Of a stretch of 64,000 nucleotides of DNA, positions 31,058-41,628 are shown piece after piece. Under the pieces are notes generated by a model that did no database searches, had not been told where the DNA came from, and worked only from the letters and a program-made list of their open reading frames with translations. The stretch's first letter is position 1, and every line of letters starts with the position of its first letter. The translations under genes and the position numbers were made by a program. Source of the stretch: Alphaproteobacteria bacterium (lineage in GTDB: Bacteria > Pseudomonadota > Alphaproteobacteria > Caulobacterales > Caulobacteraceae); NCBI GenBank assembly GCA_018820205.1, contig JAHJOK010000075.1, positions 186,001 through 250,000 on the forward strand. Direction: 5' to 3'.

Positions 31058-31834
31058 ATGACTTACTGCGTCGGCATGATGGTGAACGAGGGTCTGGCGA
31101 TGATCGCCGACACCCGCACGAACGCCGGCGTGGACAACATCTCGTCCTACAAGAAGCTGCACGTCACCGAGATTCCGGGCGAGCGCGTCATCGCCATCGC
31201 CACCGCCGGCAACCTGTCTGTGACCCAGATGGCCCTGTCGCAGGTGTCGAAGGGCATCAAGATGCCGGGCAGCGAGGAGCTGGAAACCCTCGAGACGGCC
31301 CCCAGCCTGTTCCGCGCCGCCCAGATCTGCGGTCACGCCCTGCATCAGGTCCGGGCCGAAATCTCGCCCTCGCCCGAGGCCGACACCCTGCGGCTCAGCG
31401 CCAGCATGCTGCTGGGCGGACAGGTCAAGGGCGGCCAGCTGCGCCTGTACCTGATCTATTCGCTCGGCAATTTCATCGAGTGCGGGCCCGACACGCCCTA
31501 CATGCAGATCGGCGAGCTGAAATACGGCAAGCCCATTCTGGACCGCGCCCTGCGCCCCGACACCCCGATGGCCGAGGCGGTCAAACTGGGTCTGATCAGT
31601 TTCGACTCCACCATCCGCTCGAACATCGCCGTCGGCCCGCCGTTCGACATGATCGTCATTCCGCGCGACGGCCTGTACGGCGACCAGCGCCGGATCGAGG
31701 CCGACGACCCCTATTTCCGCGACCTTGGCCGCCGCTGGTCCGAGGCCCTCTCCGACGCCCACCGCGCCATGCCGACCCCGCCCTGGCTCGAACCGACCGA
31801 GCAGGCCCGACCCAGCATGTCGGTGGTGGGCTAG
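31058..31834 (+). CDS. Anbu-type proteasome-related peptidase
   Basis: MTYCVGMMVNEGLAMIADTRTNAGVDNISSYKKLHV N-terminal nucleophile layout; genomic association with ATP-grasp, alpha-E and transglutaminase genes. Confidence 0.88.
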   Translation: MTYCVGMMVNEGLAMIADTRTNAGVDNISSYKKLHVTEIPGERVIAIATAGNLSVTQMALSQVSKGIKMPGSEELETLETAPSLFRAAQICGHALHQVRAEISPSPEADTLRLSASMLLGGQVKGGQLRLYLIYSLGNFIECGPDTPYMQIGELKYGKPILDRALRPDTPMAEAVKLGLISFDSTIRSNIAVGPPFDMIVIPRDGLYGDQRRIEADDPYFRDLGRRWSEALSDAHRAMPTPPWLEPTEQARPSMSVVG

Positions 31835-31850
31835 GCGCCTTCCCCCCGTT

Positions 31851-31880
31851 CCGTGCATCCCCGCGAAGGCGGGGACCCAA
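31851..31880. repeat. REP-like unit, family 1
   Basis: CCGTGCATCCCCGCGAAGGCGGGGACCCAA. Confidence 0.9.
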
Positions 31881-31920
31881 GTTTGAAAGTTTAAGCCTCG
31901 GCAAGGCCCGCCCATAAATT

Positions 31921-31950
31921 CCGTGCATCCCCGCGAAGGCGGGGACCCAG
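31921..31950. repeat. REP-like unit, family 1, same orientation as the previous
   Basis: CCGTGCATCCCCGCGAAGGCGGGGACCCAG. Confidence 0.92.
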
Positions 31951-32045
31951 GTTGGAACCGGAGCGCCGCCGGCAACCGGTTCGTTCAAGCCCACCCGGCG
32001 TATGCGCCTGAGCAATAACCTGACCGCCTCGCGCGCCGCCAAAAC

Positions 32046-32075
32046 CTGGGTCCCCGCCTTCGCGGGGATGCACGG
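32046..32075. repeat. REP-like unit, family 1, inverted
   Basis: CTGGGTCCCCGCCTTCGCGGGGATGCACGG. Confidence 0.92.
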
Positions 32076-32696
32076 TGTCTGGTATCCGGCCCGGTTGATC
32101 CGCACCCACGCCGATTTCCCCAACCCGATCAACGCCGGCGCCGAAAACGCCCCCCATTTCCGCGCCCTGCATCAAACCCGCTGTATCCTTCACCCGGTCC
32201 CGTCGCTGGGGAAGGGCGCAAGGCCTTGCGAGCTTGTCGCGGCGGGAACGGAGGGAGCGGGGGTCTGTGAGGACCGGCGGTCGGGGGCTGTGTCTCCCGG
32301 TCCCGGGCCTCGCGGGCGATGGGGGCTCAAGCAGAGACCCGGTGTTTCAAGCGACAGTCCCCCTTGGGGGCTCAAGCAGCGAGACGCCGCGCGTCGAGCG
32401 ATAGCCCCCAGAAAAGAGCGTGGGCAGGAAACCCATGTTGTCCAGGGGATCGGCTTTCGCGAGCACGCCGACCTTCCCGCCGGGGGCTTGTAGTCGGCAA
32501 GGCGTTAAGAGCGTCGCTGGTTCGGGAATTGCATTGCGGATCCAGAGCCGACAGCACCCGGTCAGACCTTCCGTGCGGCGCGTTCAGCCTTCGTCGAAAC
32601 GGTATTCAAAACTCAAATCCGGACGAGGGTCCGGAATGCGCCGCCCGCCCTTCCCATACCCTCCGCCCCCAAAGGCGGGAGGCGATGACGCATGTC

Positions 32697-32725
32697 TTGC
32701 GAATGAAAATGCGACCAATTCGCAA
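32697..32725 (+). promoter_or_regulatory. Candidate iron-regulator (Fur-like) binding site 1
   Basis: TTGCGAAT-N13-ATTCGCAA with nested TGCGA-CCAAT-TCGCA at 32710-32724, upstream of the TonB receptor. Confidence 0.5.
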
Positions 32726-32754
32726 ATTGCCTTGCCCGCCCCGGCAAAGCTGTT

Positions 32755-32773
32755 ATTGCGAGCGCATCGCATT
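32755..32773 (+). promoter_or_regulatory. Candidate iron-regulator (Fur-like) binding site 2
   Basis: ATTGCGA-GCGCA-TCGCATT, same TGCGA-N5-TCGCA core at 32757-32771. Confidence 0.5.
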
Positions 32774-32793
32774 TTCAACAACGGATCGCCGCA

Positions 32794-35076
32794 TTGTCCT
32801 CCCCCAACGCCGCCGCCCTTCGCGTCCTTCTGACCGCCTCCACCGCCGCCGGGATGCTGTGCGCCGCACCCGCCCTGGCCTATGAGCCGGCGACCGATCC
32901 CGTGGTGGATCCCGGCGCGTCGCAGCAGCAGCAGGCGACCTCGACCGTCCAGACCATCGACGTCGAAGGTCGCCGGGTCAGCCGCGAACCGGACTCGCCC
33001 CGCTTCACCGCGGATGTCGTCGACACGCCGCGCGCCGTCACCGTGATCCCGCAACAGATCATCGAACAGACCGGCGCGACCTCGCTGCAGGACCTGCTGC
33101 GCACCTCGCCCGGCATCACCTTCGGCGCGGGGGAGGGGGGCCAGCCGCTGGCCGACCGGCCCTTCATCCGGGGCCAGGCCTCGGCCAACAACGTCTTCCT
33201 GGACGGCATTCGCGACACCGGCGGACAGCAGCGCGAGGTCTTCGCCCTGGAGCAGATCGAGGTCATCAAGGGACCGGACTCCGTCTATTCAGGCCGGGGG
33301 TCGGGGGGCGGCTCCATCAACCTGTCGACCAAACAGCCCCGTCTGAATGCGTTCACCAACGTCTCGCTGGGCGGCGGCACGGACGGCTATATGCGCGGCA
33401 CGGTCGACTGGAACGCGCCGCTGGGCGGGACGGCCGCCCTGCGCATCAACGTCCTGGGCGCCCAGGGCGACACGCCCGGCCGCGACGCCGTCGATTATGA
33501 CAAGTTCGGCCTGCTGGTCTCGCTCGGCGCCGGCCTCGGGACCGACACCCACGCCACGGCCAGCTACTATCACCTGACGTCGAACGCGATGCCGGACTAC
33601 GGCATCCCGCTGTTCACCAAGATCGGCGTGCGCACGACCGACAGCGGCGTTCTGGACGTGCCCTATGACAGCTTCTACGGCCTGACCGACCGCGACTACC
33701 TGGAGGTCGCCACCGATGCCTTCACCTTCGATTTCCAGCATCGTTTTTCCGACGCCCTGACGATCCGCAACGTCAGCCGCTATTCGGAAAACCTGAACGA
33801 CTATGTCGTCACCAACCCCGGCGACGGCGGCAACATCAGCAATGTCGGGGCCGCCCTGATCGACGGCGTCTACTGGATGAAGCGGGCGCTGAAGTCGCGC
33901 TGGAACCCGACGCGCACTATCGCCAACGTTACCGACATCTATGGCACCCTCTCGGCCGGCGGCCTGACCCACTCCTATGACGTCGGCCTGGAACTGAGCC
34001 GCGAGAAGAACCAGAACGCCTCTTATAACATCACGACCCTGACCGGCTCGGCCTGCCCTGCGCCCCTGACGGGTCTGGACTGCACGCCGGTCTACGCCCC
34101 CGATCCGTCCGACCCCTGGACCGGCGCGATCGTGCGGGGCGACGTGTCGCGAAACACGACCGAGACGGTCGGCCTCTACGCCTTCGACTCCATCGCCATC
34201 GGGTCGCAATGGGTGATCAATCTGGGGGTTCGCTACGACCAGTATTCGGTCGAGGGCGTGGACGCGCCCGGCCGATCGCAGCCGGACTATACGACCCGCA
34301 GCGGCGACTGGGACTTCGTCAACTATCAGGCCGGCCTGGTCTACAAGCCCACGACCAACAGTTCGATCTACGCCAGCTGGTCGACCGCTTCGACCCCGCC
34401 GACCATCGCCGGGGGCGACCAGAACGCCGGCAACGGCGCGGGCTCGGGCAATCTGGAGTTCGTCCTGCTGGAGCCGGAAGACACCACCAGCTACGAGGTC
34501 GGGGCCAAGGTCTCCCTGTTCCGCCAGCAGCTTCTGCTCAGCGCCGCCGCCTTCCATCTGACTCGCGAGAACGCCCAGATTCAGACCTCGGCCGGCGTCT
34601 ACGCCCAAGTCGGAGAGGTCGAGGTTCAGGGCATCGAACTGGGCGCCTCGGGCAATATCACCGACCGCTGGCAGGTGTTCGGCGGCTACACCTTCATGGA
34701 CTCCGAACTGGTTCGCGGGAATTTCAACAACATCAACCAGGGCGACCCGCTGGCCAATACGCCGGAACATACGTTCAGCGTCTTCTCGACCTATCGGCTG
34801 ACGGACCGGTTCACGGCCGGGGGCGGCGTCTACTACGTCTCGGACAATCTGGGCGGCAACCAGGGCGGCGCGGGCGGCGGATCGAACCGGATCTATGCGC
34901 CCGAATACACCCGGCTGGACCTGTTCGCCTCGTACGACATCAACGATCGCACCTCGCTGCAGCTGAACGTGCAGAACGCGGGCGATGAAGCGTATATCAT
35001 CCGCACCAATGGCGTTCACCACGCCGACGTCGCCCCGGCCCGTTCGGCCACCCTGGCGCTGAACCTGCGCTTCTAG
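32794..35076 (+). CDS. TonB-dependent siderophore receptor (catecholate/Fiu-like)
   Basis: Plug [57 protein letters not shown]-terminal ATLALNLRF. Confidence 0.93.
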   Translation: MSSPNAAALRVLLTASTAAGMLCAAPALAYEPATDPVVDPGASQQQQATSTVQTIDVEGRRVSREPDSPRFTADVVDTPRAVTVIPQQIIEQTGATSLQDLLRTSPGITFGAGEGGQPLADRPFIRGQASANNVFLDGIRDTGGQQREVFALEQIEVIKGPDSVYSGRGSGGGSINLSTKQPRLNAFTNVSLGGGTDGYMRGTVDWNAPLGGTAALRINVLGAQGDTPGRDAVDYDKFGLLVSLGAGLGTDTHATASYYHLTSNAMPDYGIPLFTKIGVRTTDSGVLDVPYDSFYGLTDRDYLEVATDAFTFDFQHRFSDALTIRNVSRYSENLNDYVVTNPGDGGNISNVGAALIDGVYWMKRALKSRWNPTRTIANVTDIYGTLSAGGLTHSYDVGLELSREKNQNASYNITTLTGSACPAPLTGLDCTPVYAPDPSDPWTGAIVRGDVSRNTTETVGLYAFDSIAIGSQWVINLGVRYDQYSVEGVDAPGRSQPDYTTRSGDWDFVNYQAGLVYKPTTNSSIYASWSTASTPPTIAGGDQNAGNGAGSGNLEFVLLEPEDTTSYEVGAKVSLFRQQLLLSAAAFHLTRENAQIQTSAGVYAQVGEVEVQGIELGASGNITDRWQVFGGYTFMDSELVRGNFNNINQGDPLANTPEHTFSVFSTYRLTDRFTAGGGVYYVSDNLGGNQGGAGGGSNRIYAPEYTRLDLFASYDINDRTSLQLNVQNAGDEAYIIRTNGVHHADVAPARSATLALNLRF

Positions 35077-35096
35077 AGTTCGCGGAGATCTGGTCC

Positions 35097-35777
35097 TTGC
35101 TGCTGCACATTCCGGAAGTCTTCAGCAAGGACGAGGTCGCGCGGCTGCGGTCGATCCTCGACGCCGGTCCCTGGGCGGACGGAAACGCCACCTCGGGCCA
35201 TCAGTCGGCGCGGGCCAAGTCCAACGCCCAGCTGCCGGAAGACTGCGCCGCCGCCCGCGAGGTCGGCGGCCTGGTCGTGCAAGCCTTGCAGGCCAACCCC
35301 ATGTTCGTCTCGGCCGCCCTGCCGCACACGATCTTTCCGCCCCTGTTCAACCGCTACGAGGGCGGCCAGGCGTTCGGGGCCCATGTCGACAACGCCATCC
35401 GCACCCATCCGTCGGGCCTGCGCATCCGCTCGGACCTGTCCGCGACCCTGTTTCTTTCGGAACCCGATGACTACGACGGCGGCGAACTGACCATCGACGG
35501 CGCTTACGGCCCCCAGGTCGTCAAACTGCCAGCCGGCGATCTGGTGCTCTATCCGTCGCGCAGCCTGCACCGTGTGACCCCGGTCACGCGCGGCGCCCGG
35601 GTGTCATCCTTCTTCTGGATCCAGAGTCTGGTGGCGAACGATCAGGACCGCGAGACCCTTTTCCAGCTTGACGTCGCCACCCAGCGGGTCGCCATCGACA
35701 AGAGCCCGTCCGATCCCGCGGTGCTTGAACTGACCGGCGTCTATCACAACCTGCTCAGGCGGTGGTCCGAAGTCTGA
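35097..35777 (+). CDS. piuC: PKHD-type Fe(II)/2-oxoglutarate hydroxylase
   Basis: [73 protein letters not shown]. Confidence 0.92.
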   Translation: MLLHIPEVFSKDEVARLRSILDAGPWADGNATSGHQSARAKSNAQLPEDCAAAREVGGLVVQALQANPMFVSAALPHTIFPPLFNRYEGGQAFGAHVDNAIRTHPSGLRIRSDLSATLFLSEPDDYDGGELTIDGAYGPQVVKLPAGDLVLYPSRSLHRVTPVTRGARVSSFFWIQSLVANDQDRETLFQLDVATQRVAIDKSPSDPAVLELTGVYHNLLRRWSEV

Positions 35778-35791
35778 AGACGCAGCGAACC

Positions 35792-37201
35792 TCAGGCGCC
35801 GAGACGCCCCAGAATCTCGGCCGCGAACGTCGACAACGTATCGTCCCGGGCGCCCATGATCACGATCCGGTCGCCCGGCCGCGACAGTTCGATCAGCCGA
35901 TCCCCACAGGCCGCACGATCGTGCAGGGCCTGGGCGTCGCGCCCCGCCGCGCGGATGCCCGACGCGATATCCTCCGACCCCACGCTGCGATCCGTGGTCC
36001 CGCCGTAATAAACCGGCTCGGGCATCAGCAGGACGTCGTCGGTGCGCATCAACCCGGCGAAGGTGTCGATGAACTCTTGCTTCATCAGCTTCAGCGGACC
36101 GAAGCCGTGCGGCTGGAACAGGATCAGCAACCGCCCGTCAAACGCGTGCAGGGTTTTCACCGAGGCGGCGATCTTGTCCGGGTTGTGCGCGAAGTCGTCG
36201 ATGATCGTGACGCCGTTGGCCGTGCCCACGACCTCCATCCGCCGCTTGATCCCGGCGAAGGTTTCCAGCGAGGCGACGGCGTCGGCCAGCGGCACGCCCA
36301 GCGCCCGCACGGCGCCCAGCGCGGCCAGGGCATTGGCGACATTGTGCGCGCCGGGCACGTTCAGGGTCGCGCCCATCCGAGCCCCGCTGGACCGCTCGAC
36401 CAGGTCGAAGGTCATGCCGGTCGGCAGGGGCTTCAGGTCGTGCGCGGCCAGGTCGGCGGCGTCATTGCCCAGGGCGAAGGTCAGCACGGCCTCGCCGCGT
36501 CCGTCGTCGACCATGGTCTGCGCCAGGGCCGCGGTCTCGACGTTGTCCAGGTTCAGCACCGCCGTCCGGGCCCGTCCGGTGAAGCCGCCGAACAGATCGC
36601 GCAACTCCTCCATCGACTTGTGGTCCAGCGAGATGTTCGACACCACCGCGACCGTGGGATCATAGCGGGCGATGGATCCGTCTGATTCATCCACCTCGGC
36701 CACGAACAGGTCCGCGCCGCCGACCAGGGCGCTGGCGAACGGATGATCGGCGTCGGCGAAATTGCGCATCACCGCGCCGTTCATGACGGTCGGTTGGCGG
36801 CCTGCCTGGCTGAGGATCCAGGCGATCATGCCGGTGATGGTCGACTTGCCGCTGGTGCCTGCCACGCCGATCGAAGTCGGGGCCGCGTTGAAGATCCGGC
36901 TCAGCAGTTCCGGTCGGGTGACGATGGTCGCGCCCAGCCGCTTCGCCGCGCCTATGTCGGGCACGGTCGCCTCGACCGCCCCGGTGGCGACCACGATCTG
37001 GTCGGCGCGGATGCCCGATCCGTCCTGCGGGTGCAGGGTCACGCCGTGATCACGCAGCCAGTCGAATTTCTCGGGCGTCCGGCCCTGGTCCAGCGACCGG
37101 TCCGACCCCTCGATCGCCGCGCCGCGCGCCTGCACGATCATGGCCAGGGGCAACATGCCAGACCCGCCGATGCCGCAGAAGAAATAGGATGGTTCGCTCA
37201 T
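35792..37201 (-). CDS. mpl: UDP-N-acetylmuramate:L-Ala-gamma-D-Glu-meso-DAP ligase (Mur ligase family)
   Basis: [55 protein letters not shown]. Confidence 0.85.
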   Translation of the reverse strand: MSEPSYFFCGIGGSGMLPLAMIVQARGAAIEGSDRSLDQGRTPEKFDWLRDHGVTLHPQDGSGIRADQIVVATGAVEATVPDIGAAKRLGATIVTRPELLSRIFNAAPTSIGVAGTSGKSTITGMIAWILSQAGRQPTVMNGAVMRNFADADHPFASALVGGADLFVAEVDESDGSIARYDPTVAVVSNISLDHKSMEELRDLFGGFTGRARTAVLNLDNVETAALAQTMVDDGRGEAVLTFALGNDAADLAAHDLKPLPTGMTFDLVERSSGARMGATLNVPGAHNVANALAALGAVRALGVPLADAVASLETFAGIKRRMEVVGTANGVTIIDDFAHNPDKIAASVKTLHAFDGRLLILFQPHGFGPLKLMKQEFIDTFAGLMRTDDVLLMPEPVYYGGTTDRSVGSEDIASGIRAAGRDAQALHDRAACGDRLIELSRPGDRIVIMGARDDTLSTFAAEILGRLGA

Positions 37202-37245
37202 CCTCCGGTGACTAGAGTGCCGACGTCGGGGAGGGAACAGCAAGA

Positions 37246-38076
37246 ATGAAGATCGGTATCGTCGCCGTCTCCTCCCGATTCGCCCGCGAGCGGGCCGAGG
37301 CGATCGAGGCCTGGTTCGCCGACCATTTCCCGGCGCGCGACGTGTCGGTCGTCTTCCATCCCTCCAGCTTCGACAAGTCGGGACATTTCGCCGGGGACGA
37401 CGCCACCCGCGCCGATGCCTTCGTGCAGTTCGCCAACGATCCCCGGCTGGACGCGATCTGGTTCGCACGCGGCGGCTATGGATCGTGCCGGATCGCGGAA
37501 GGGGTGCTGCCGCGTCTGAAGGGCGAGGCGCGCAAGAAGCGGTATCTGGGATATTCCGACGCCGGATCGATGCTGGCCATGCTCTACAAGGCCGGGTTCG
37601 CTCATGTCGCCCACGGGCCGATGGCGTCCGACGCGGTGCGCCGTGACGCGACGGCGTACCGGGCGGTGAACTGGCTGAGGTCGGGCGATCCGGCCTCTTT
37701 CGAGCCCTCGCTGGCGGACGATCCGCGTCCTGCGGTCGCCTTCAACCTGACCATCCTGGACCAGCTGATGGGCACGGCGCTGGAACCTGACCTGACCGGT
37801 CACGTCGTGATGATCGAGGATGTGTCGGAGGCCGCCTATCGGATCGACCGGATGATGTTCCACCTGACGGGGCAGGCCGGAATGCGGAACGTCGCCGGCA
37901 TCCGCGCCGGCCGGTTCACCGACGTGACGGTCAACGAGCCGGACTTCGGCATGACGGCCGAACAGATCGTGCGGTTCTGGTGCGAACGCTCCGGCATTCC
38001 CTATCTGGGGCCCGCCGACATCGCCCACGACCGGGAAAACAAGGTCGTGCCGTTCGGGCCACGCCGACAGGGTTAA
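37246..38076 (+). CDS. S66 family LD-carboxypeptidase
   Basis: [44 protein letters not shown]. Confidence 0.85.
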   Translation: MKIGIVAVSSRFARERAEAIEAWFADHFPARDVSVVFHPSSFDKSGHFAGDDATRADAFVQFANDPRLDAIWFARGGYGSCRIAEGVLPRLKGEARKKRYLGYSDAGSMLAMLYKAGFAHVAHGPMASDAVRRDATAYRAVNWLRSGDPASFEPSLADDPRPAVAFNLTILDQLMGTALEPDLTGHVVMIEDVSEAAYRIDRMMFHLTGQAGMRNVAGIRAGRFTDVTVNEPDFGMTAEQIVRFWCERSGIPYLGPADIAHDRENKVVPFGPRRQG

Positions 38077-38116
38077 GATACAACGTCCCGGGGAACCCTA
38101 TCGACATCGAACGCGG

Positions 38117-39070
38117 GTGTGGGTCAGATGCCGCCCGATGGGGCGTAACGGTTCATTAACCCTGCCGGGCTGGGCACGGGCGGCCATGGCCGGCGTGATG
38201 GGTGGAGCCGTTCTCGCGAGTGCGACGGCCGTATCGGGGGGTACGGTCGAGGCGGAGAGCCGCAGCTTCATCACTTCCGACGGGGCCCGTCTTCATTACC
38301 TGGAGGCGGGCCCTAGCGGGGCCCGGACCGTTCTGTTCGTGCCCGGATGGACGATGCCGGCATGGATCTTCGAGCGTCAGATCGACGCCCTGTCGGACCG
38401 TTTCCATGTGCTGGCGCTGGATCCGCGCGGTCAGGGCGAGAGCGAGGTCACCCGCTTTGGCTACACCCACGAACGGCGAGGACGCGACATCGGAGAACTG
38501 ATCCAGCATGCCGCCCGGGATCGTGTGGTTCTGGTCGGCTGGTCGCTGGGCGTGCTGGACAGCCTGGCCTGGGTCGCCGAGGCGGGCGATGCGCGGATCG
38601 CCGGTCTGGTGCTGATCGACAACTCCATCGGCGAGGCGCCGGCGCCGCGACCCGCGTCGGCCGCGCGCCGTTCCGCCGGGCCCCGTCCCGAGCCCACGCC
38701 GGATCAGCGCCGGGCCATGCGGTCGGCTTTCGTCTCGAACATGTTCGCCCATGATCCGGGCGCGGAGTATCGCAGGCGACTGACCGATCAGACCCTGCGC
38801 ATGACCGTCGAGGACGAGCGCCGGCTGCTGGCCTATGACGCGCCTCGCGAATACTGGCGGGCGGCGGTGCATTCGACTGACCGGCCGGTCCTCTATGTCG
38901 TTCGCCCGCGCTGGCGGGAACAGGGCGAAAATCTGGTCCGCACCCACGCCGACGCCTCCATGGTCGTGTTTGAGGACGCGGGCCACGCCCTGTTCGTCGA
39001 CGAAGCCGATCGGTTCAACGCCCTGCTGGTCGATTTTCTCGATCACCGGGTGGCGGGGACGGTCCATTGA
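38117..39070 (+). CDS. Alpha/beta hydrolase with N-terminal hydrophobic segment
   Basis: LDPRGQGESE, VLVGWSLGVLDSLAWV nucleophile elbow, DAGHALFVDEADRF. Confidence 0.85.
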   Translation: MWVRCRPMGRNGSLTLPGWARAAMAGVMGGAVLASATAVSGGTVEAESRSFITSDGARLHYLEAGPSGARTVLFVPGWTMPAWIFERQIDALSDRFHVLALDPRGQGESEVTRFGYTHERRGRDIGELIQHAARDRVVLVGWSLGVLDSLAWVAEAGDARIAGLVLIDNSIGEAPAPRPASAARRSAGPRPEPTPDQRRAMRSAFVSNMFAHDPGAEYRRRLTDQTLRMTVEDERRLLAYDAPREYWRAAVHSTDRPVLYVVRPRWREQGENLVRTHADASMVVFEDAGHALFVDEADRFNALLVDFLDHRVAGTVH

Positions 39071-41628
39071 GCGCCGCCGCAAAGACCCGCGCGGCCCTGA
39101 TGCCGCTGTTCCTGATCGCCATGGGAGTGGTCGGGATCGAGAACGCCCTGACCCGGTATTTCGCCGTCGCGAAATGGTCCGAGTACGGCTACTGGATCAT
39201 CTCGATCGTCATGGCCGGGTTCGCCCTGTCCGGCGTGGTCGTCGCCCTGTTCCGGGATTCCGTGGCCCGGCACGGCGTGATCCTCAGAACCATTCTGCCC
39301 GCCGCCACGGTGATCGCGGCGGCGGTCGGATACCAACTGGTCACCGCCAATCCGTTCAATCCGCTGCAGTTGCAGAACCCGACCACCTGGCCGGACCAGG
39401 TGCGCAACATCGGCCTGTACTACGCGGCCCTGCTGCCGTTCTTCTTCCTGGCCGGCCTCTACATCAGTCTGATCTTCGTGCTGAACCACCGCGAGATCGG
39501 GCGGGTCTACGGCTACGACCTGATCGGCGCGGGGCTGGGGGCGGCGCTGGCGCTAGGGCTGATGTTCGTGGTCCACCCGTTCCTGCTGGCGCCCGTGCTG
39601 CTGGTCCCGCTGGCCCTGGCGACCCTGTTCCAGCCGGGCCGGCTGAACTGGCTGGGGGCCGGTCTGGCCGGCGCGGCCCTGGTCGCGGGCGAGGCGATCC
39701 TGTTTCTCGGCGCGCCGCCCGCCTTTTCCGAGTTCAAGGCCATCTACGCCCCGCTGAACACGCCGGGCGCGGCGGTCGTGGCCGAGATTCGCCAGCCGCG
39801 CGGCCACTATCTGCTGCTGGAAAACTTCACCGAGCGGGTCGATGCCGACGTGTCCAACAACGCCGGTCTGATGGAGATCGCCGGGCCGCCCGCCACCTAT
39901 GGCCTGTACCGCGACGGCAACCGGATCGCCTCCCTGCCCAAGGCCGGACCGCTGGACGCCGCCTATGCGCCCAGCGCGCTCAGCGCCGGCCCCTATGCCC
40001 TGCGTCAGAACCCGGACGTCCTGCTGGTCGGCCTGTCCGGCGGCTATCGCGTGGCCGAGGCCCTGACCCTGGGGGCCGCCCGGATCGACGGCGTCGAGGG
40101 CGAGCCGGTCCTGCGTCACGCCCTGTCCGCCGGTCTCGGACCTTCGCCTGCTCTGGCCCCTGACCCTCGCGTGACCCTGCTGGACGGCGGCCCCATCGCC
40201 GCCGCCTGGCGCGCCGGGCCGGACAGCTATGACATCATCGACCTTTCCGCCGACTTCGTGGACGCGGCGCCCGCGAACGTCACCGGCGTCACGGAGGAAG
40301 CGCTCGCCGCATACCTCGCCGCTCTCAAGCCCGGCGGCGCCGTGTCGATCTCCGTCTCCATCCGCGACTTCCCCGTCTATGCGCTGCGCGTGCTTGCGAC
40401 GGCGAGGCAGGCGCTGCTGGCCAAGGGCGTCGGTGACCCGTCCGCCCATGTCGTCGTCTATCGCTCGGCCTGGAACGCCCGCATCCTGGTCAGTCCGACG
40501 GCCTGGTCTCCCGCCGATGTCACAGCCCTTCAGGCCTGGTGCGCCGAGCGGTCCTTCGACGTCTCCTGGCGTCCTGGCATGGACGTCGCGGCGGCCCGCT
40601 CCGGTCTGTTCAACGATCTTCCCAGTGTGTCGTTCGCGACGGGCCGGATGACGTCCAGCGGCCCCGATGACGCCATCGCCAACGAGGTCGCGGCCGTCCT
40701 CGCGGGCCGATCGTCGCCTTCAGGCCAGGCCTTCCATATCCGCCCCGCGACACTGGACCGGCCCGCCTTCTATTCGTCCCTGCGGCTGGAGAACGTCGGC
40801 ACATTGATCAAACGGCTGGAAGTCCTGCCCCAGGCCGAGATCGGGGCGCTGGTGAACATCGCCGTGCTGGGCCAGGCCATCGTCATCGCGCTTCTGGTGC
40901 TGGCCGCGCCCGCCCTGTTCCGGCGTCGCGCGGGCGGGGTGAAGGAAAAGACGAAGCTCTGGCCCGCCCTGTATTTCCCGGCGCTGGGTCTCGGCTTCCT
41001 GCTGGTCGAGATCTTCCTGATCGACAAGGCGGCCTTCTATCTGAACGACTATTCGTCGGCCTTCGCCCTGGTGCTGACGGCCATGCTGATCTTCTCGGGA
41101 CTGGGCAGCATGATCGCCGGGAAATGCGCGACCATGCCGAAGGCCGCCTCGATGATCGGCCTGATCGTCGTCCTGGCCTGGATCGGGGCCATGCTGATCG
41201 GCGCAGAGGATTTTATGATGCGGACCCTGGACCAGTCCTGGGCCGTCAAGGCGGGACTGGTCGTTCTCGCCGCCGCGCCGGTGTCGCTGGCGCTGGGCCT
41301 GCCGTTCCCGCTGGGTCTGATCCAGGTCGGCGACGGCCGGGCGCTGCCCTGGGCCTGGGGGCTGAACGGCGCCTTTTCGGTCGTCGCCACGCCGCTGGCC
41401 AATCTGATGAGCCGCGACGTCGGATTCTCGTCCCTGCTGTTCGTGGCTGCGGGCCTCTATGCCGTCGCCTTCCTCGTCCTGCCTGTGGCCGGGCGGGTGC
41501 GCCGAACCGCACCGATCTTCGAGCCCGCTGTGCCGACCGATCCCTTTGGCGGTCTGCCTGAACCCGTCCCCGCCCGCCTCGACCCCTTCCCGAGCCAAAC
41601 CGGCCAGAGCCAGACGAGCCCCGCATGA
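39067..41628 (+). CDS. Polytopic membrane protein with central spermidine-synthase-like domain
   Basis: N- and C-terminal TM blocks around NPDVLLVGLSGGYRVAEALTLGAARIDGVEGEPVLRHAL...YDIIDLSADF; ATGA overlaps with both neighbours. Confidence 0.75.
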   Translation: MSAAAKTRAALMPLFLIAMGVVGIENALTRYFAVAKWSEYGYWIISIVMAGFALSGVVVALFRDSVARHGVILRTILPAATVIAAAVGYQLVTANPFNPLQLQNPTTWPDQVRNIGLYYAALLPFFFLAGLYISLIFVLNHREIGRVYGYDLIGAGLGAALALGLMFVVHPFLLAPVLLVPLALATLFQPGRLNWLGAGLAGAALVAGEAILFLGAPPAFSEFKAIYAPLNTPGAAVVAEIRQPRGHYLLLENFTERVDADVSNNAGLMEIAGPPATYGLYRDGNRIASLPKAGPLDAAYAPSALSAGPYALRQNPDVLLVGLSGGYRVAEALTLGAARIDGVEGEPVLRHALSAGLGPSPALAPDPRVTLLDGGPIAAAWRAGPDSYDIIDLSADFVDAAPANVTGVTEEALAAYLAALKPGGAVSISVSIRDFPVYALRVLATARQALLAKGVGDPSAHVVVYRSAWNARILVSPTAWSPADVTALQAWCAERSFDVSWRPGMDVAAARSGLFNDLPSVSFATGRMTSSGPDDAIANEVAAVLAGRSSPSGQAFHIRPATLDRPAFYSSLRLENVGTLIKRLEVLPQAEIGALVNIAVLGQAIVIALLVLAAPALFRRRAGGVKEKTKLWPALYFPALGLGFLLVEIFLIDKAAFYLNDYSSAFALVLTAMLIFSGLGSMIAGKCATMPKAASMIGLIVVLAWIGAMLIGAEDFMMRTLDQSWAVKAGLVVLAAAPVSLALGLPFPLGLIQVGDGRALPWAWGLNGAFSVVATPLANLMSRDVGFSSLLFVAAGLYAVAFLVLPVAGRVRRTAPIFEPAVPTDPFGGLPEPVPARLDPFPSQTGQSQTSPA

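Noticed and set aside
32180-32580. tRNA, tmRNA, RNase P RNA or SRP RNA in the non-coding interval
   Set aside because: No T-loop GTTCRANYC with acceptor pairing, no tag reading frame, no conserved RNase P or SRP core visible.
32319-32885. Short ORFs (188, 137 and 61 aa) across the receptor upstream region
   Set aside because: Overlapping frames with Arg/Pro-rich composition running through hairpins and putative operator sites; no protein motif.
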